Source: Proteles cristata cristata (Eukaryota > Chordata > Mammalia > Carnivora > Hyaenidae). Taken from it: a stretch of DNA of 64,000 nt. This document shows positions 35,015 to 46,510 of this stretch, one piece after another (position 1 is the stretch's first letter; each line of letters starts with the position of its first letter). The stretch is taken from the NCBI GenBank assembly GCA_017311185.1, contig JAESUZ010003505.1, forward strand, positions 310,001-374,000. Direction: 5' to 3'. The notes under the pieces are model-generated. The model was not told where the DNA came from. It made no database searches and saw nothing but the letters and a program-made list of their open reading frames with translations. The translations under genes and the position numbers were made by a program.

Positions 35015-35520
35015 AAAGGCTACGGATTGATTCTTCTGCTTACCATGGCTAGATTCTGCATTTGCACTGCCAGCAGAAAGCTGATAGAATCTTCCTGGGG
35101 TCTAAGGAACAATGCTCTCATGTTCTCAGAGGAATTTTACCTGTGATATCCAGTAACTAACCTGTTTTCTTGCAACATTGACTCACATGCAGTCTTTGTT
35201 TTCTTTATAAACACACCTGTAGCGAGTTGCTGCATAGAGCTAGAGGGTTTTTTTTTTGGGGGGGTTTGTTTTTTTGTAAGTCTTGTCTGATTAAACTTTG
35301 TGTTGGCTACACAGGCATGGAATATTTTGACTGAAAGCAATGTAAGGTGTAATATAGAACCTACAGGGAGGTATATTTTAAAAATCTATTTGTAATGAAA
35401 AATAATGAGAATCATTGACTTGGAAGACAACTTATGAAATAATCATTAGAGAAATTTTAAATTGTCATTAACAATAATTGTTGAAAATTGTTTTGTATAT
35501 TATTTAAATATGATAGGATT
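35015..35520. other. Unassigned AT-rich sequence
   Basis: Contains a T9/G6 junction at about 35249-35264. Nothing else recognised. Confidence 0.5.
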
Positions 35521-35791
35521 TTTAAAGAGTTTATTTTCTTAGAGCATTTTAGATTTACCACAAAATCGAGAGAAGATACTGTTCTCCCATATACCCTTGC
35601 CCCCCCTGCCCCATGCTTGACATCTCACATTATCAGCCTCACTCACTAGTACATTATTTATCAAGGATGATCCTATGCATCATAGTCACTCAGGGCCCAC
35701 GGTTTACCTTAGGATTTACTCTTGGTGTTTTATATGTTCTGGTCTAGACAAATGTATAATGACCCATGCCTCGTTATTAAAATATTATCCT

Positions 35792-35976
35792 GGGGTGCCT
35801 GGGTGGCTCAGTCATTTAAGCATCTCACTTTGGCTCAGGTCATGTAGTCATGATTCGGTTCGGTCCCCACATTGGGCTCTTTACTGACAGCTCAGAGCCT
35901 GGAGCCTGCTTCAGATTCTGTCTCCTCTCTCTCTGCCCCTCCCCCACTCACACTTTGTCTCTCTCTCAAAATAAAG
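35792..35976 (+). mobile_element. Carnivore SINE nested in L1
   Basis: GGGGTGCCTGGGTGGCTCAG, TCACTTTGGCTCAGGTCATG, CTCAGAGCCTGGAGCCTGCT and CTCTCTCTCAAAATAAAGTG. The head side carries a short insertion-like string (GTAGTCATGATTCGG) where other copies have GATCTCACGG. Confidence 0.92.
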
Positions 35977-36005
35977 TGACAGATATAAACAAAGATAAAC
36001 AAAGA

Positions 36006-36100
36006 TTATATATATACATACATATATACATACACACACATATATATATATATAGATATATACACACATATATATATCTCCCCACACATATATGTAGATA
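36006..36100. repeat. TA/CA compound microsatellite
   Basis: Runs of TATA, CATA and CACA with one GATA step lie between two same-orientation SINEs. Position immediately after the first SINE's tail (AGATATAAACAAAGATAAAC) suggests it grew from that tail. It creates Tyr/Ile-rich open frames on both strands, which are rejected as coding. Confidence 0.92.
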
Positions 36101-36108
36101 CCCCCGCC

Positions 36109-36317
36109 CAGCACCTGGGTGGCTATCAGTTAAGCTATTAACTCTTAATTTTGGCTCAGGTCATACTCTGACAGTTCATGAGCTCAAGCCCCCAAGTCAG
36201 GCTCAGTGCTGGCAGAGTGGAGCCTGCTTGGGATTCTCTGCCTCCCTCTCTCTGCCCCTCCCCTACTCATTCAGTCATATTCTCTCTCTCTCTCTCTCAA
36301 AAATAAATAAAAAATAA
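36109..36317 (+). mobile_element. Carnivore SINE nested in L1, second copy
   Basis: CAGCACCTGGGTGGCTATCA, TAACTCTTAATTTTGGCTCA, GCTCAAGCCCCCAAGTCAGG and GTGCTGGCAGAGTGGAGCCT, with a (CT)n stretch and an AAAAATAAATAAAAAATAAGG tail. It is older than the young subfamily. Confidence 0.92.
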
Positions 36318-37275
36318 GGAAATGTTGCTTGGTTCATCTTTTTCCCCCTTTGTTCATTTGTTCAATTCTTTGTTCATGTGGCATTTTTCTTTCTCTGACT
36401 GGCTTATTTTTCACTTTGAATTATAGTCTAGTTCCATCTATATTGTTGCAAAATGGAATAATCCCAGTCTTTTTTAGAGCTCAGTAGTGTTCCGTTGTGT
36501 ATGTGTACATATGTCTGTGTGTGTGTACACACCATGTCTTCTTTGTCCATTATTCGAATGATGGACACTTAGGCTGCTTCTCTGATTTGGCTCCTGTAAA
36601 TAATGCTGCAGTAAGCCTAGAAGTGCATGGGTGTCTTTGAATTAGTGTCCTTGTATTCTTTGGGTAAATTCTCAGTAATGCTCAATCATAGGGTCATTCT
36701 GTTTTTAATGTTTTAAGGAGCCTCCATACTGTTTTCCACAGTGCCTGCACCAGTCTACATCCCCATCAGCAGTGCATGAGGGTGTCCATTTCTCCACATC
36801 CTCGTCAATATTTGTTGTTTCTTCCTTGCCACACGTCTTGATTACTGCACTTGCAAGTCTTGCTTCTTCAACTATGTTCTCCTTTAAATATTGTGTTGCA
36901 TATTGTAGGTCTTTTGATCTTCTGTAATTTCAAAATCAGTTTGATCAATATTGATAATTTTCTGGGATTTGATAAGGATTGCATGAACTCTGTAGATCAC
37001 ATTGGGACAAAGTGAACATCTTAACAGTACTGAGTTTTCCTACCCATGAATGTAGACTATCTCTCCATTTAATAAGTTTTCGATGTCATTTATGAATTTT
37101 GTGGTATTGTTCATATAGAACTTTTACATGTTTTGATTTATACCTGTTTTATTTTAGACTTGTTAATGTAAATGATACTGTATTTTTTTATTTTAAATTC
37201 CATTTGTTCAAGGTTGTATCCTTGAGGAAGCTTCACATTTCTCATCATTAAGTATGATGTTAGCTGTGAGTATTT

Positions 37276-37526
37276 TGTAGATAATCTTTTTTTTTTTTAA
37301 TTTTTTTTTAATTTTTTATTTATTTCTAGGAGAGAGAGAGACAGCGTGAGCAGGGGAGGGTCAGAGAGAGAGAGGGTCACAGACCGAAAGAGGCTCCAGG
37401 CTCTGAGCTGGCAGTCAGCACAGAGCCCGACGCGGGGCTCGAACCCAGGAACCGCGAGATCACGACCCAAGCGAAAGTCAGATGCTTAACCGACTAAGCC
37501 ACCCAGGCGCCCCTGTAGATAATCTT
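37276..37526 (-). mobile_element. Young antisense SINE inside L1, with target-site duplication
   Basis: TGTAGATAATCTT, repeated at 37276-37288 and 37514-37526, brackets the body (about 37288-37513). L1 ORF2 sequence resumes exactly after the second copy, which dates the SINE after the L1. Young-subfamily marks include CGCGAGATCACGACC and GCGAAAGTCAG. The T-rich left end is the A-tail, in two blocks split by AA. Confidence 0.97.
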
Positions 37527-37707
37527 AATCAATTTGAGAAAGTTCTCTATTTCTAGTTTGAGATTTTTTAAATCATAAATGGGTATTGCATTTTGTCAGT
37601 GCTTTATCGATCGCTAAGATCATGTGATCTAATGAATTTATATTAATTAGTTTTCAAATGTTGAAACAGCTTGCATACTTGAGATGAATTCTAATTAGTT
37701 ACACTGC

Positions 37708-37712
37708 ATATA

Positions 37713-37743
<31 letters not shown>
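37708..37743. repeat. (TA)n then T-run
   Basis: About eleven TA steps followed by about 14 T residues, inside the old L1. Likely slippage-prone. Confidence 0.9.
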
Positions 37744-38645
37744 ATCTGATTTGCTAATATTTTGCTGGTGATATTTGCATCTATATTCATGAGAGATATT
37801 CACTTGTGATTTCCTTATAATATTTTCATCTGAGTTTATCTAGGCTAGTGTTCCTCCATAAAATGAGTTAGGAAGTATTTCCTTGGCTTCTATTTCCTGA
37901 AAGTTGTTGTGTAGAATTGGTATGATTTTCTTTGTAAATGTTAGAATTCACTAGTAAACCCATCTGGGTCTGGTGTTTTCTATTTTCAAACGTTATTATT
38001 TCTACTTCCTTAATATAGGCCTAATAAGATCATCTATTTCCTCTTGTGTGAGTTTTGGCAGATTATATCTTTGAAGGAATTAATCCACGTCATCTAGTTT
38101 ATCACATTTGTGGGCATATAGCTGTTCATGTTATTCCTGTTATTATTTTAATTTCCATGACCCCTATAGTGATGTCCTGTCTTTCATTTTTGATGTTAGC
38201 AATTTTTATTCTCTCCCTTGTATTTTTAACTAGGTTGGCTAGAAGTTTATCAATTTCATTGTTCTTTGTAATAACCAGATTTTGCTTAGTTGACTTAATT
38301 TATTCCTAGGTTTCATTTTCATTGATTTCTGCTCTGTTGTTTTGTTGCTTTCTTTTACTCATTATGATTTAGTTTGTTTTTTTTCCCTGCCCAAGTTTTC
38401 TACAGTGGAAATTAAGATAACTCACTTTAGATCTTTCTTATTTTCTAATAAATAGTGGTTTCATTTTCATTTCATTCAAAACATACTAAAATTTCTCTTG
38501 CTATATCTTCTTTGACTCATGTCCTATTTGAAAGTGTTTTGTTTAATAACCATTATTTTGGAATGTCATAATTATCTTTCTGTCACTGATTTCTAGTTTA
38601 ATACCATTATGGCCTGAGGGCAGATAATGTAAGATTTCTATACAA

Positions 38646-39651
38646 GGACTTTCACAAAGGAAATATAAGGCAATATTGTCTAAGAATATAATCCTTTGTT
38701 TGCCTTTATACCAAATTAGGTTCTGAAATCATCAGAAAAATTTTATAAGACCCAGAAAGCAGATGCATTAAAACTTACCTTTTAAGTTACCTGCCATATG
38801 TACTTATTTGTACATATTTTATTATCTTGCATTTTATGGGGTCATTAAAACCTGGAGAAGTGGTTAGGTAACTCCCTTTACTGAAATCATGTCAATTAGT
38901 ATCTGAGATCAAACAAATGTTTAGATGTGAAAGCAAAGATTTAGCGATCAAGATTTAGCGATCAAGTCTGACATCTGCAACTAGATGGTGAAAGCAGACT
39001 CTTATGCTGATTGCCAGTGTCATAGATGCTGTTTTCAAGGATTGACAGCCATAACCCCCACCACCGCCCAAGGTATCCAAGCTCTGTCTTTTAGTCTCTA
39101 TAGATTTTTTTTCCTATCTTGAAAATACTGAGGCACTTTCACAAAATTATATACCCATACAAATACAAGTTCTTAAATTATGAACTTCATTTATTCTTTT
39201 AAAGGTATTTGTGTCCCTCTCTGCTCATCACTCGATTTCTCAACCTCTTTGACTCCTAATCCAAATCCATTGCACTGATTGCCATGGTGCTTAGAGACAT
39301 TTAGGTGTTCTATTTTTTTCTTATAGGTGGAATTACTGTTATTATTGTCAAAAGAATAGTTAAAAGACCACCACCAATAAAATGAATTCTTTTTTCTCTT
39401 GCTTTCTACTTTATGAGCATTATCTTTATTTACTAAATCACCTGCTGAATGGTTCACTTAACCTTTTTCCCCTATGAACATAGATTTATCAAGGTAGAAT
39501 ACTATCTGTGAAATAGCTCTCTATTTGAAAGAAATAATGCATGTTAGTAGTGACCTTCAAATGCTGTTAGAACAAAATGTTGACCCAGAATTATAGTTTA
39601 TCAGAAATTTTACATAAAGTATAAAAGGCAACAAAAATAGGTCACCTTTGA
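38646..39651. other. Unassigned sequence with a small tandem duplication
   Basis: AAGATTTAGCGATC occurs twice in direct tandem at 38936-38949 and 38950-38963. Nothing else recognised. Confidence 0.6.
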
Positions 39652-39694
39652 GTGTGTGTGTGTGTGTTTGTTTGTTTGTTTTGTTTTGTTTTTG
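39652..39694. repeat. (TG)n / (TTTG)n microsatellite
   Basis: A TG run passes into TTTG then TTTTG steps. Confidence 0.9.
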
Positions 39695-40279
39695 AGCAAA
39701 ACAAGCCATGCAGAAATGCATGGAGTTGCAGAAGGCAACTTGTGTTGATGTTGAGTTTATGGCTTATGAACACTACAGACTACCCCAAGTTCTTTATGGT
39801 TCCCAATCAAAACATTGTGCTTTCAGAGGAAATGTAACTCTCACGTTGACCATATTCCACTAGCAAAATGATGTAAATAATGTGTCTGAAACAAATCTGT
39901 ACCCCAAATGCATATATCTAGAAAAATCAGAGGTGGAAGGGACATCTTCACGATGTACTTAGCAAGTGCTTCAGATAACAACTAGCAACTCATAGGAATG
40001 GCGGATCGCCCCCTCACCCAGTGCAGTGGCTACCGGGAGTACTTTGTGGAAGAGGGCATTGTTCGGTACTTGAGATCAAGGAGAAAGTACCACAGCTGTC
40101 ACTCATGACTTCAGTGCAGGAGAGTGGTGAGAGGTGATGTCTATCAGGGTTGGAAAGTCTACACAGCCATATCTGAACTTTTGCTTTTTTCTGATCCCAC
40201 ATCACACCTAGATTTGTCCTCTTGCTGATTTTATCATCATCTGCTAAGGAATCTAATTGGCTGTGACTTGAGCACCTGC

Positions 40280-40321
40280 ACGCGCACACACACACAGAGG
40301 CCCATATGCACACACACACAA
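40280..40321. repeat. (CA)n microsatellite, interrupted
   Basis: Two CA runs separated by GAGGCCCATATG. Confidence 0.9.
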
Positions 40322-40384
40322 GGAATCCAAAACATTTTGTGTACCTGTGCTACCCTAGACTGAGCTATCATCACTTCTCATCAG

Positions 40385-41010
40385 GAATCACACAGTGGCC
40401 TCTGGACTGGTCTCCATGATTCCGTTTCGTTGTTCCTTTAAAGTCCATTTTCAATACAGCAGCCAGATTGATTCCTCTAAAATGATTAGACAATCGCATT
40501 ATTAAATCATGCCATTTGTGTGTGGAAGCATTTCTGATGGCTGCTGTTTCCATTAGAGTACAAGGCCAAGTTCTTATGATGGCAGACAAGACCCCACGTG
40601 ATTTGTTAGCTCCCGCCCCCATCTCCCCTCCCCATATTCTTTCTGTTCTAAGCATGCAGGGCTTAGAGCCTTTGTTCCACATCTTCTTTCTACCACCCAA
40701 GTCTTCTCTCTTGTATTTATATAATGACTGTCCACTTCATCAGAGCCATTGGTCAACTACCTTTTTCTCCATAAAGTTTTCTGATGCAATTCTATATAAA
40801 TGTACAGATTTCTCCCTTTCCTTTCTCCTTGCATGACTCATCTTTTGTTCTTTGTTCTATCGTCTTGTAACAATTATTAGTCTCCAACATGGTATATATT
40901 ACTGTGTTTTTGAGTGCCCCAGCTAGATGGTGAGCCATATATGGGCATATTCTAATATCCTAAAGTCAGCACCTGGCATTTCCTAGGCATTCATAAACAA
41001 TGTTGCTAAG
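40385..41010 (+). mobile_element. L2 LINE 3' end
   Basis: A long ordered match to L2: GGCCTCTGGACTGGTCTCCA, CAATACAGCAGCCAGATTGA, TTAGAGTACAAGGCCAAGTT, ATGGCAGACAAGACCCCACG, GCAGGGCTTAGAGCCTTTGT, TAGATGGTGAGCC and CAGCACCTGGCATTTCCTAG, ending in CATTCATAAACAATGTTG. The minus-strand open frame at 40371-40700 and the plus-strand one at 40516-40836 lie in this fossil and are not genes. Confidence 0.9.
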
Positions 41011-41274
41011 AATTTGTTGTTACTGGTAGAGATTCAGAGCAGCCCATCATCCTCTCAATGATCAAGGTATTTTAGGTACTATGTCAAATAGAAGATAGCT
41101 ATAATCTCCATGCTAGCCTTAAGAAGATTAGAGAGGGATGAAATAGATCCATGGTGTCTTCTGTCTTCTACCTCATCACACTCAGTTAGTACATCATAAG
41201 GCTTTTTATCTTCGAGACCTATTGCTACCTACTGAACACTTTTCTCCCCCTAGATGCACTGGCACTTCAGTGGA

Positions 41275-41430
41275 TATGATGCAGGGGTGAAGTTGAACTT
41301 AGATTCATATTCTGGCTAATTTGCCAAATATATGACCTTCAGGAAGTTGAGTCATCCACCATGAGTCAGTATTCCCTTATTTGTAAAATGGAATTGGTCA
41401 TCTGTTCCTTGTTTTATAATAAATTTTGAA
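41275..41430 (+). mobile_element. MIR SINE fragment
   Basis: Sense MIR features: TTAGATTCATATTCTGGCTA, TATATGACCTTCAGGAAGTT and CAGTATTCCCTTATTTGTAA followed by AATGG, matching GTGTGACCTTGGGCAAGTTA...CAGTTTCCTCATCTGTAAAATGG. Confidence 0.78.
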
Positions 41431-42668
41431 TAAAAACATTGAACCTCAGGTAATATGGTATCTGAGTAAAATATACATAATTGGCACAAGCTATTTATTA
41501 TAAGAAATTAAGAATTTTAGGTAAGATTTATAGTTTGGAAGGGCATTTTATAGTACATCAACTCATTTGATCATCTCAATATTACTGTGAGGCAAATTTT
41601 GTCTAAATCTATTGACATTAATAGTCTTCGTGCCTCCAAAGTAAATTACTTCAGGTAACTGAATATATATTGAATTAAATTATGCAAAACGGTATTAAAA
41701 CGGAAACACCGTCCCTAAGTCCGTGTTGAATGAGGAGATTTCAAACATAATAACCACATAAGCTAAACATTTATATTGTATTGCATTTTTTATTTAGCAC
41801 TGACTTTCAGGCATCTAAAACAAAATGGGCTTATAGGACTATCAACTATTTAAGGGGATATGCCAATACTTTAGTTAGAAGTCTCCCTGCACCAAACTAC
41901 GTTTTAAAGAGTTTTGTTACCTTGGACTTTATATAAGAAGTACTGGATGATATATTTTTTAAGTGTTCATACATCACATTGCAGAAATTGCAGAAGGGAT
42001 GTTTGTTAGAAGGTAGCTCATTAAAGGCATGTTTTACAGTGAATTAAGGTGCAGGGGTCTTGCTAGTTATCATGATAGGATTTACACAAAACCAAGAGTT
42101 GGGTAGAGACTGTAACCTTCAGACTGGCAGACTTGTGTCAAGTCATTTCTCTTAACTGTAAACGTTAAACCTTATAGTTTAGTTATTACTGTAAAAAGTG
42201 GTAAATGGGATGTTATGTTGTAAACAATGAACCAGAACTGTACCATCACCCAAGTACTCAAGCCCCTCTTACTTGGGTATGCTGGAAATACATATGGTCT
42301 GGCTCTTCCTTTTTTTTTTTTTTATAGCCAAGTCTATTGCAATTCTTTTGGTCAAATAAATCTGAAAAAGAAATGTTTGTATGTCATGGGATTCTAGTGA
42401 AACTTTACTTTTTTTTTAATCACACATCTCAAAATGCTCATTTCAATTTTTAAGTTCTTTTTAGTCTTTCCTCTCAGAAATAGCAACAAAATCAGGAATA
42501 AAACATAAACAATGTCATCCATGATAATAAAAAACAAAATAAGACAGTATTATTATATGGTTTAATTGTTTAATAATATAATTTTTCCATTTGTCAAAGT
42601 AAAATTAGCATTCCATTCTTTTGCTAACCTTTAGAACAATGTATTTTTTTTTAAAAATAGGTCTCATT
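41431..42668. other. Unassigned AT-rich sequence
   Basis: Contains a T-run near 42309-42324. No repeat or gene recognised. Confidence 0.5.
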
Positions 42669-43004
42669 AAGAGATATTGAGGGTGTTATGCTGAGCGAAA
42701 TAAGTCAGGCAGAGAAGGACAAATATCATATGTTTGCACATATAGGAGGATTAGGAGGAACTTGACGGAGGAACAAGGGGGAGAAGAAGGGCGGAAATGG
42801 TGGGGGAAAGGGAGAGAGGCAAACCATGAGAGACTCTTGAATGTTGACAAAAACTGAGGACTGATGGATGTTGGGGGAGGGGGGATGGACATGGAGGAGG
42901 ACACTTGTGGGGATGAGCACTGAGTGTTATGTGGAAACTAATTTGACAATAAACTATTGGTAAAAAAATAAATAAAAATAAAATAAAAAAAAAAGAGATG
43001 TTGA
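42669..43004 (+). mobile_element. Short 5'-truncated L1 3' end with target-site duplication
   Basis: AAGAGATATTGA at 42669-42680 and AAGAGATGTTGA at 42993-43004 flank about 310 bp of L1 3' UTR: GAAATAAGTCAGGCAGAGAA, AACCATGAGAGACTCTTGAA and GAGCACTGAGTGTTATGTGG, then an A-rich AAATAAAAATAAAATA tail. It is homologous to the antisense L1 at 12.6 kb, but shorter and without ORF2. Confidence 0.95.
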
Positions 43005-43033
43005 TAACTTCAATTACTTGGGGACTCAGTTTT

Positions 43034-43271
43034 GAAATACATAGGACTGGAGTGCCTGGGTGGCTCAGTCGGTTGAGTGTCCAACTTTGGTTTGGGTCAT
43101 GATACTTGGGTGGTTTGTGGGTTGGAGCCCCGCATCAGACCCTGTGCTGAAATCTCAGAGCCTGGAGCCTTCTTTGGATTCTTTGTCTCCCTCTCTGCCC
43201 CTTTCCTGCTCATGATCTGTCTCTCAATAATAAATAAAAAATGTTAAAAAAATGTTTAAAGAAATACATAG
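43034..43271 (+). mobile_element. Carnivore SINE with 11-bp target-site duplication
   Basis: GAAATACATAG at 43034-43044 and 43261-43271. The body carries GGAGTGCCTGGGTGGCTCAG, TCCAACTTTGGTTTGGGTCA and an AATAATAAATAAAAAATGTT tail. It lies 30 bp downstream of the L1 3' end. Confidence 0.95.
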
Positions 43272-43734
43272 AACCTTAAAAGTTTCTGTCTGGTATCTGG
43301 AGATATAAAATTGAAACTATAGGTAACTAAAAGACAGCATTTAGCAGACTTTTATTAGAAGAGTGTGTTAATAATTATAGAATCAGGAAAAGGAAAGAGA
43401 GCTCTGCTTTATGTTTTGACAAATGACCCAGATAGAAGTGATTTTGAATGTATTACATATATTTCCCAAAGTCCTATCAAACATCATTTCATGGACATTG
43501 AACAGAAAGTAGGATGGCTCATTTATGTGAATACCAGTTTCTTTCTGTATTAATAGGATAATATGTCCTGATTGCAATTACATCGTGTACATGTAAGAAA
43601 GTAAGCATGTTGCTCTTAAAATATTATATGCATTGTGTTTGTATTCAGCATTTTCAAGCATATACATCAGAAGATGAATAGTTTTTAATTATTTTTGTTA
43701 ATATTTTTTCAATTTCATCCATATTCATTTTTAA
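43272..43734. other. Unassigned AT-rich sequence
   Basis: Nothing recognised; two 62-64-codon overlapping frames are unsupported. Confidence 0.5.
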
Positions 43735-44680
43735 AAATTCATCCAGTCAGCATGTATTTATTCACTGTCAGATTTCAGGTTTTCTTCTAGGCACTAGGGA
43801 TATACTTCAAAGAACGAACTGGGGGGCGGGGGGAGTGAAATAAATCTTAATTCTAGTGGGAAAACCAGATGATAAATACATAGACCTATAAGTAAATAAT
43901 GAAATTTACTGAGTGGTTAGCAATACAAAGAAAAAATAAAGTAGGTTAAAGGTACAGAAAATGTTGAAGATGCATTTTTGGATAGGATAGTCAGAAAGTC
44001 TCTGTTTTATATATATATATATATATATAAATATATAATAACTATTGAAAAATGTTGAAGAAGGATGCTCAGAAGGAAGGAGATAAGCATTTTTGAGAAA
44101 CTGCAGGATGTGTTGAACTAAGAGACTGCTCAGTACAAGGTGCGGTGAAGAAGCCACCTAGAGAGACTGGATCATGGATGTCTTGGTGAAGTTTCAGTTT
44201 ATTTTTTCTCATTGTGATGGGAAGTCGTTAGAAGGTACAAAGCAAAGGAATGATATATGACTTTAAAAAGACTGTTCTTGCTATTGAACTAAGAGATTGG
44301 TTAAGGACATGGGCCTTGAAGCAGTGAAGTTAGGGATGGCATATTTCTCTCATTCAGGGAAGAGGTCGTGATAGCTAGTGACCCTTGGGAGGTAGCCTTG
44401 GTGATTGCTGGGAGATGTGAGAAAGACAAAATGCTTTCTGATGGATTCAGTGTTGAGGGTGGAAAAAATATAAAACCGAAGGATGAATGATCCTTAGTTT
44501 TTGATGTAATTGGGTGAATGGGCATGGCCTCCAAGGAGGCGGTGGGAAGAGAAGAATGGGGAAGTTGAGAATGTTTTAGACCGGTTATATCTGAAGTGCC
44601 TATTAAATGTCTGAGTGGATATATTAAGATATTACTCAAGACTGGAATTGTTGGAAATCTAGGAAATCAATTGGAGTCAA
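43735..44680 (+). mobile_element. Long ancient interspersed repeat, family not resolved
   Basis: The text follows a familiar placental repeat pattern: a GCATGTATTTATTCACTG start, CTTCTAGGCACTAGGGATAT, TCTAGTGGGAAAACCAGATG, TGCTCAGAAGG, TTGTGATGGGAAGTCG, TATATGACTTTAAAAAGAC and GTGCCTATTAAATGTCTGAG. The order of motifs supports one element of about 0.9 kb. I cannot name the family with certainty. A TA microsatellite has expanded inside it. Confidence 0.55.
44009..44040. repeat. (TA)n microsatellite inside the ancient repeat
   Basis: About ten uninterrupted TA steps, then AATATATAATA. Confidence 0.92.
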
Positions 44681-46264
44681 AAAGACACTATGTTTATAAG
44701 TAGGAAAATGCATTTCTTTGCCTTATATCATAATGAATAAGTGTAATAATTGACCTGCTTCTGGTTTCCAGTATTTTTATAATTGTGCTTTTTGAGGTTT
44801 TATGATAACATTTAGTGTGTTAATGCGTAGGTCTGCTTACATATAAGGCAAAAATCTGTGATGATCAGTAAATATAAGTATAGATAGGTTCAGATGATGT
44901 GTTTGTAGCAGGGCCAGAAATAAGGATTATAAGGCGCCAATGGGTTATGTGTGGACATCTCTTCACTTGATTCCTTTTAATTCACTTCTACCAGTATATT
45001 TGATTGTGTTCTCTTCTTCTCAGCTTTGCACTTTTTTTTATAATTCTTACATATCTTCTAGAATGTCTTGACTAGTGAGTTTTCTAGGGGAATTTGATGT
45101 GGGAACTTTGCCCTCAGCTCATTAAAGCAAACACAATGGATGACTGACAATACAGAGGCTTTTAGTGAAAGGAATAAATATTTTGAGTAAGTGTTGCCCA
45201 TATATGTTAAATATATGCAGATATAGTGTGCTGTGTATTGCTTCATTGTCAAAAATACCTGTGTCAGAAGAAATATTCCTGAGCGTTCTTTCTGAACAGT
45301 GCTGTGCTTGACCATTATTTTGTATTAGCTGTTTTATAACTCTACAGAGGCAAACTTGTAAATTTTTGGCTGCCAGAGATGCAGATAATTATTTTAAATG
45401 AAATACATAACCCTACAGGTTACAGTTTATGGCCCCGTTGCAAATTATCCGTATCCTATCTAACCCAGAAAACCTATTCTTATATTGCCTATGAACACTT
45501 CATTTCTCAAATGCTCTTTGGACCAATTTTGTCATCTTACTCATTTCACCAATAATGAAGTTGAAGAGAAATTGAACACTTTTTCCTCTAAAAGTCATAT
45601 GAGAGTTATGATTTGGTCTTTTTTGAAAAGTTATGTGTTACCTGAATGTAGGCAGGAAAAAAACCCACCTGCCAAAATATTTTGAAATGCAATATCAAAC
45701 ATCGTTATATATTTGCAAAGCATGGGAGAAAATAGCCACCTCTTTGTTTTGAATAGTTATTTCAAGATATTCTTTCCCATATAAAATATTCAGTATATTG
45801 ACATAACTTTTAGTGATATAAAAAGAATCCAATCCATTTCAAAATGATAGGCACTGTACAGCATTGTAAAAAATAAAACCCTAATATGTGTTGTATTAAT
45901 ATGCTTCATTTTAGGGAAATCTTTTACGTATTTAAACTTGCACAAATATTTCTTTTCTAAAATTCCTTCAGAATCATGAATGTAATCATGAGGGGTGAAG
46001 CATGCCTGTGGTAAACTTTTGGCTTGCAGTTAAAGTGTATACAGACTGTTCTGTGAATTACATACTCTGAGATCTGAGGTAGCACTAAGGTACTCTGAGA
46101 GAGAAAATTACATTGTTAAGAAGTAGAACACATTTATATATTCATTCACAGGAAATGTATGTATCAATGGTCAAGTACACCCAAAGGCCTCTGTTAGACC
46201 CCATTGAAAATAATGGAATGAGAGAGCATAACTCTTGTCCACAATAAGTTTCTACTTACAGTAT
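44681..46264. other. Unassigned AT-rich sequence
   Basis: No recognised repeat or gene in about 1.6 kb. Confidence 0.5.
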
Positions 46265-46440
46265 TCATTAAGATAGCTTTTATTAAGTACCTGCAATATG
46301 CCCTCTACTCTATGAGGAACTTTACATTATTTATCACATTTAATTTTATGGATGTGAAAATGAAGACTCAGAGAGGTTAAGTAACTCGAACAAGCTATTT
46401 GATTGTAAATGGCAGGTCCATCCTATGCCAAAACCTTGCT
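46265..46440 (-). mobile_element. MIR SINE
   Basis: Well-kept antisense MIR: TTATTAAGTACCTGCAATAT, CTATGAGGAACTTTACATTA, ATGGATGTGAAAATGAAGAC, TCAGAGAGGTTAAGTAACTC and CAAGCTATTTGATTGTAAAT. It abuts the GT microsatellite. Confidence 0.9.
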
Positions 46441-46469
46441 GTTTCCCTATTCTATCTCCCCACCTAATA

Positions 46470-46471
<2 letters not shown>

Positions 46472-46506
<35 letters not shown>

Positions 46507-46510
46507 TGTG
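46472..46510. repeat. (GT)n microsatellite
   Basis: About 14-15 uninterrupted GT steps, then GCGCGTGTGC. The longest pure dinucleotide run in the window and a likely polymorphic marker. Confidence 0.95.

Larger units (their letters stand above)
35521..38645 (-). mobile_element. Old antisense L1 (3' UTR and ORF2), deleted and interrupted by SINEs
   Basis: Plus-strand text from 35525 (TTATTTTCTTAGAGCATTTT, then CCCATATACCCTTGCCCCCC and ACAAATGTATAATGACCCAT) is L1 3' UTR read in reverse. 36345-36840 continues it (GGACACTTAGGCTGCTTCTC, CATCCCCATCAGCAGTGCAT). 36900-37275 and 37520-38645 are ORF2 (GATCACATTGGGACAAAG, TTTCATTTTCATTGATTTC, ATTTCTAGTTTAATACCATT). A jump near 36850-36900 marks a large internal deletion. 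Three SINEs and a microsatellite interrupt it. No open reading frame survives. Confidence 0.85.

Noticed and set aside
36006..36100. Possible promoter-like TATA boxes
   Set aside because: Part of a TA/CA microsatellite; no other promoter signal.
35850..36317. 155-codon open frame
   Set aside because: Made of two SINEs and a TA/CA microsatellite; Tyr/Ile/His-rich repeat translation.
40371..40836. 100-codon frames on both strands
   Set aside because: Inside a recognisable L2 3' end.
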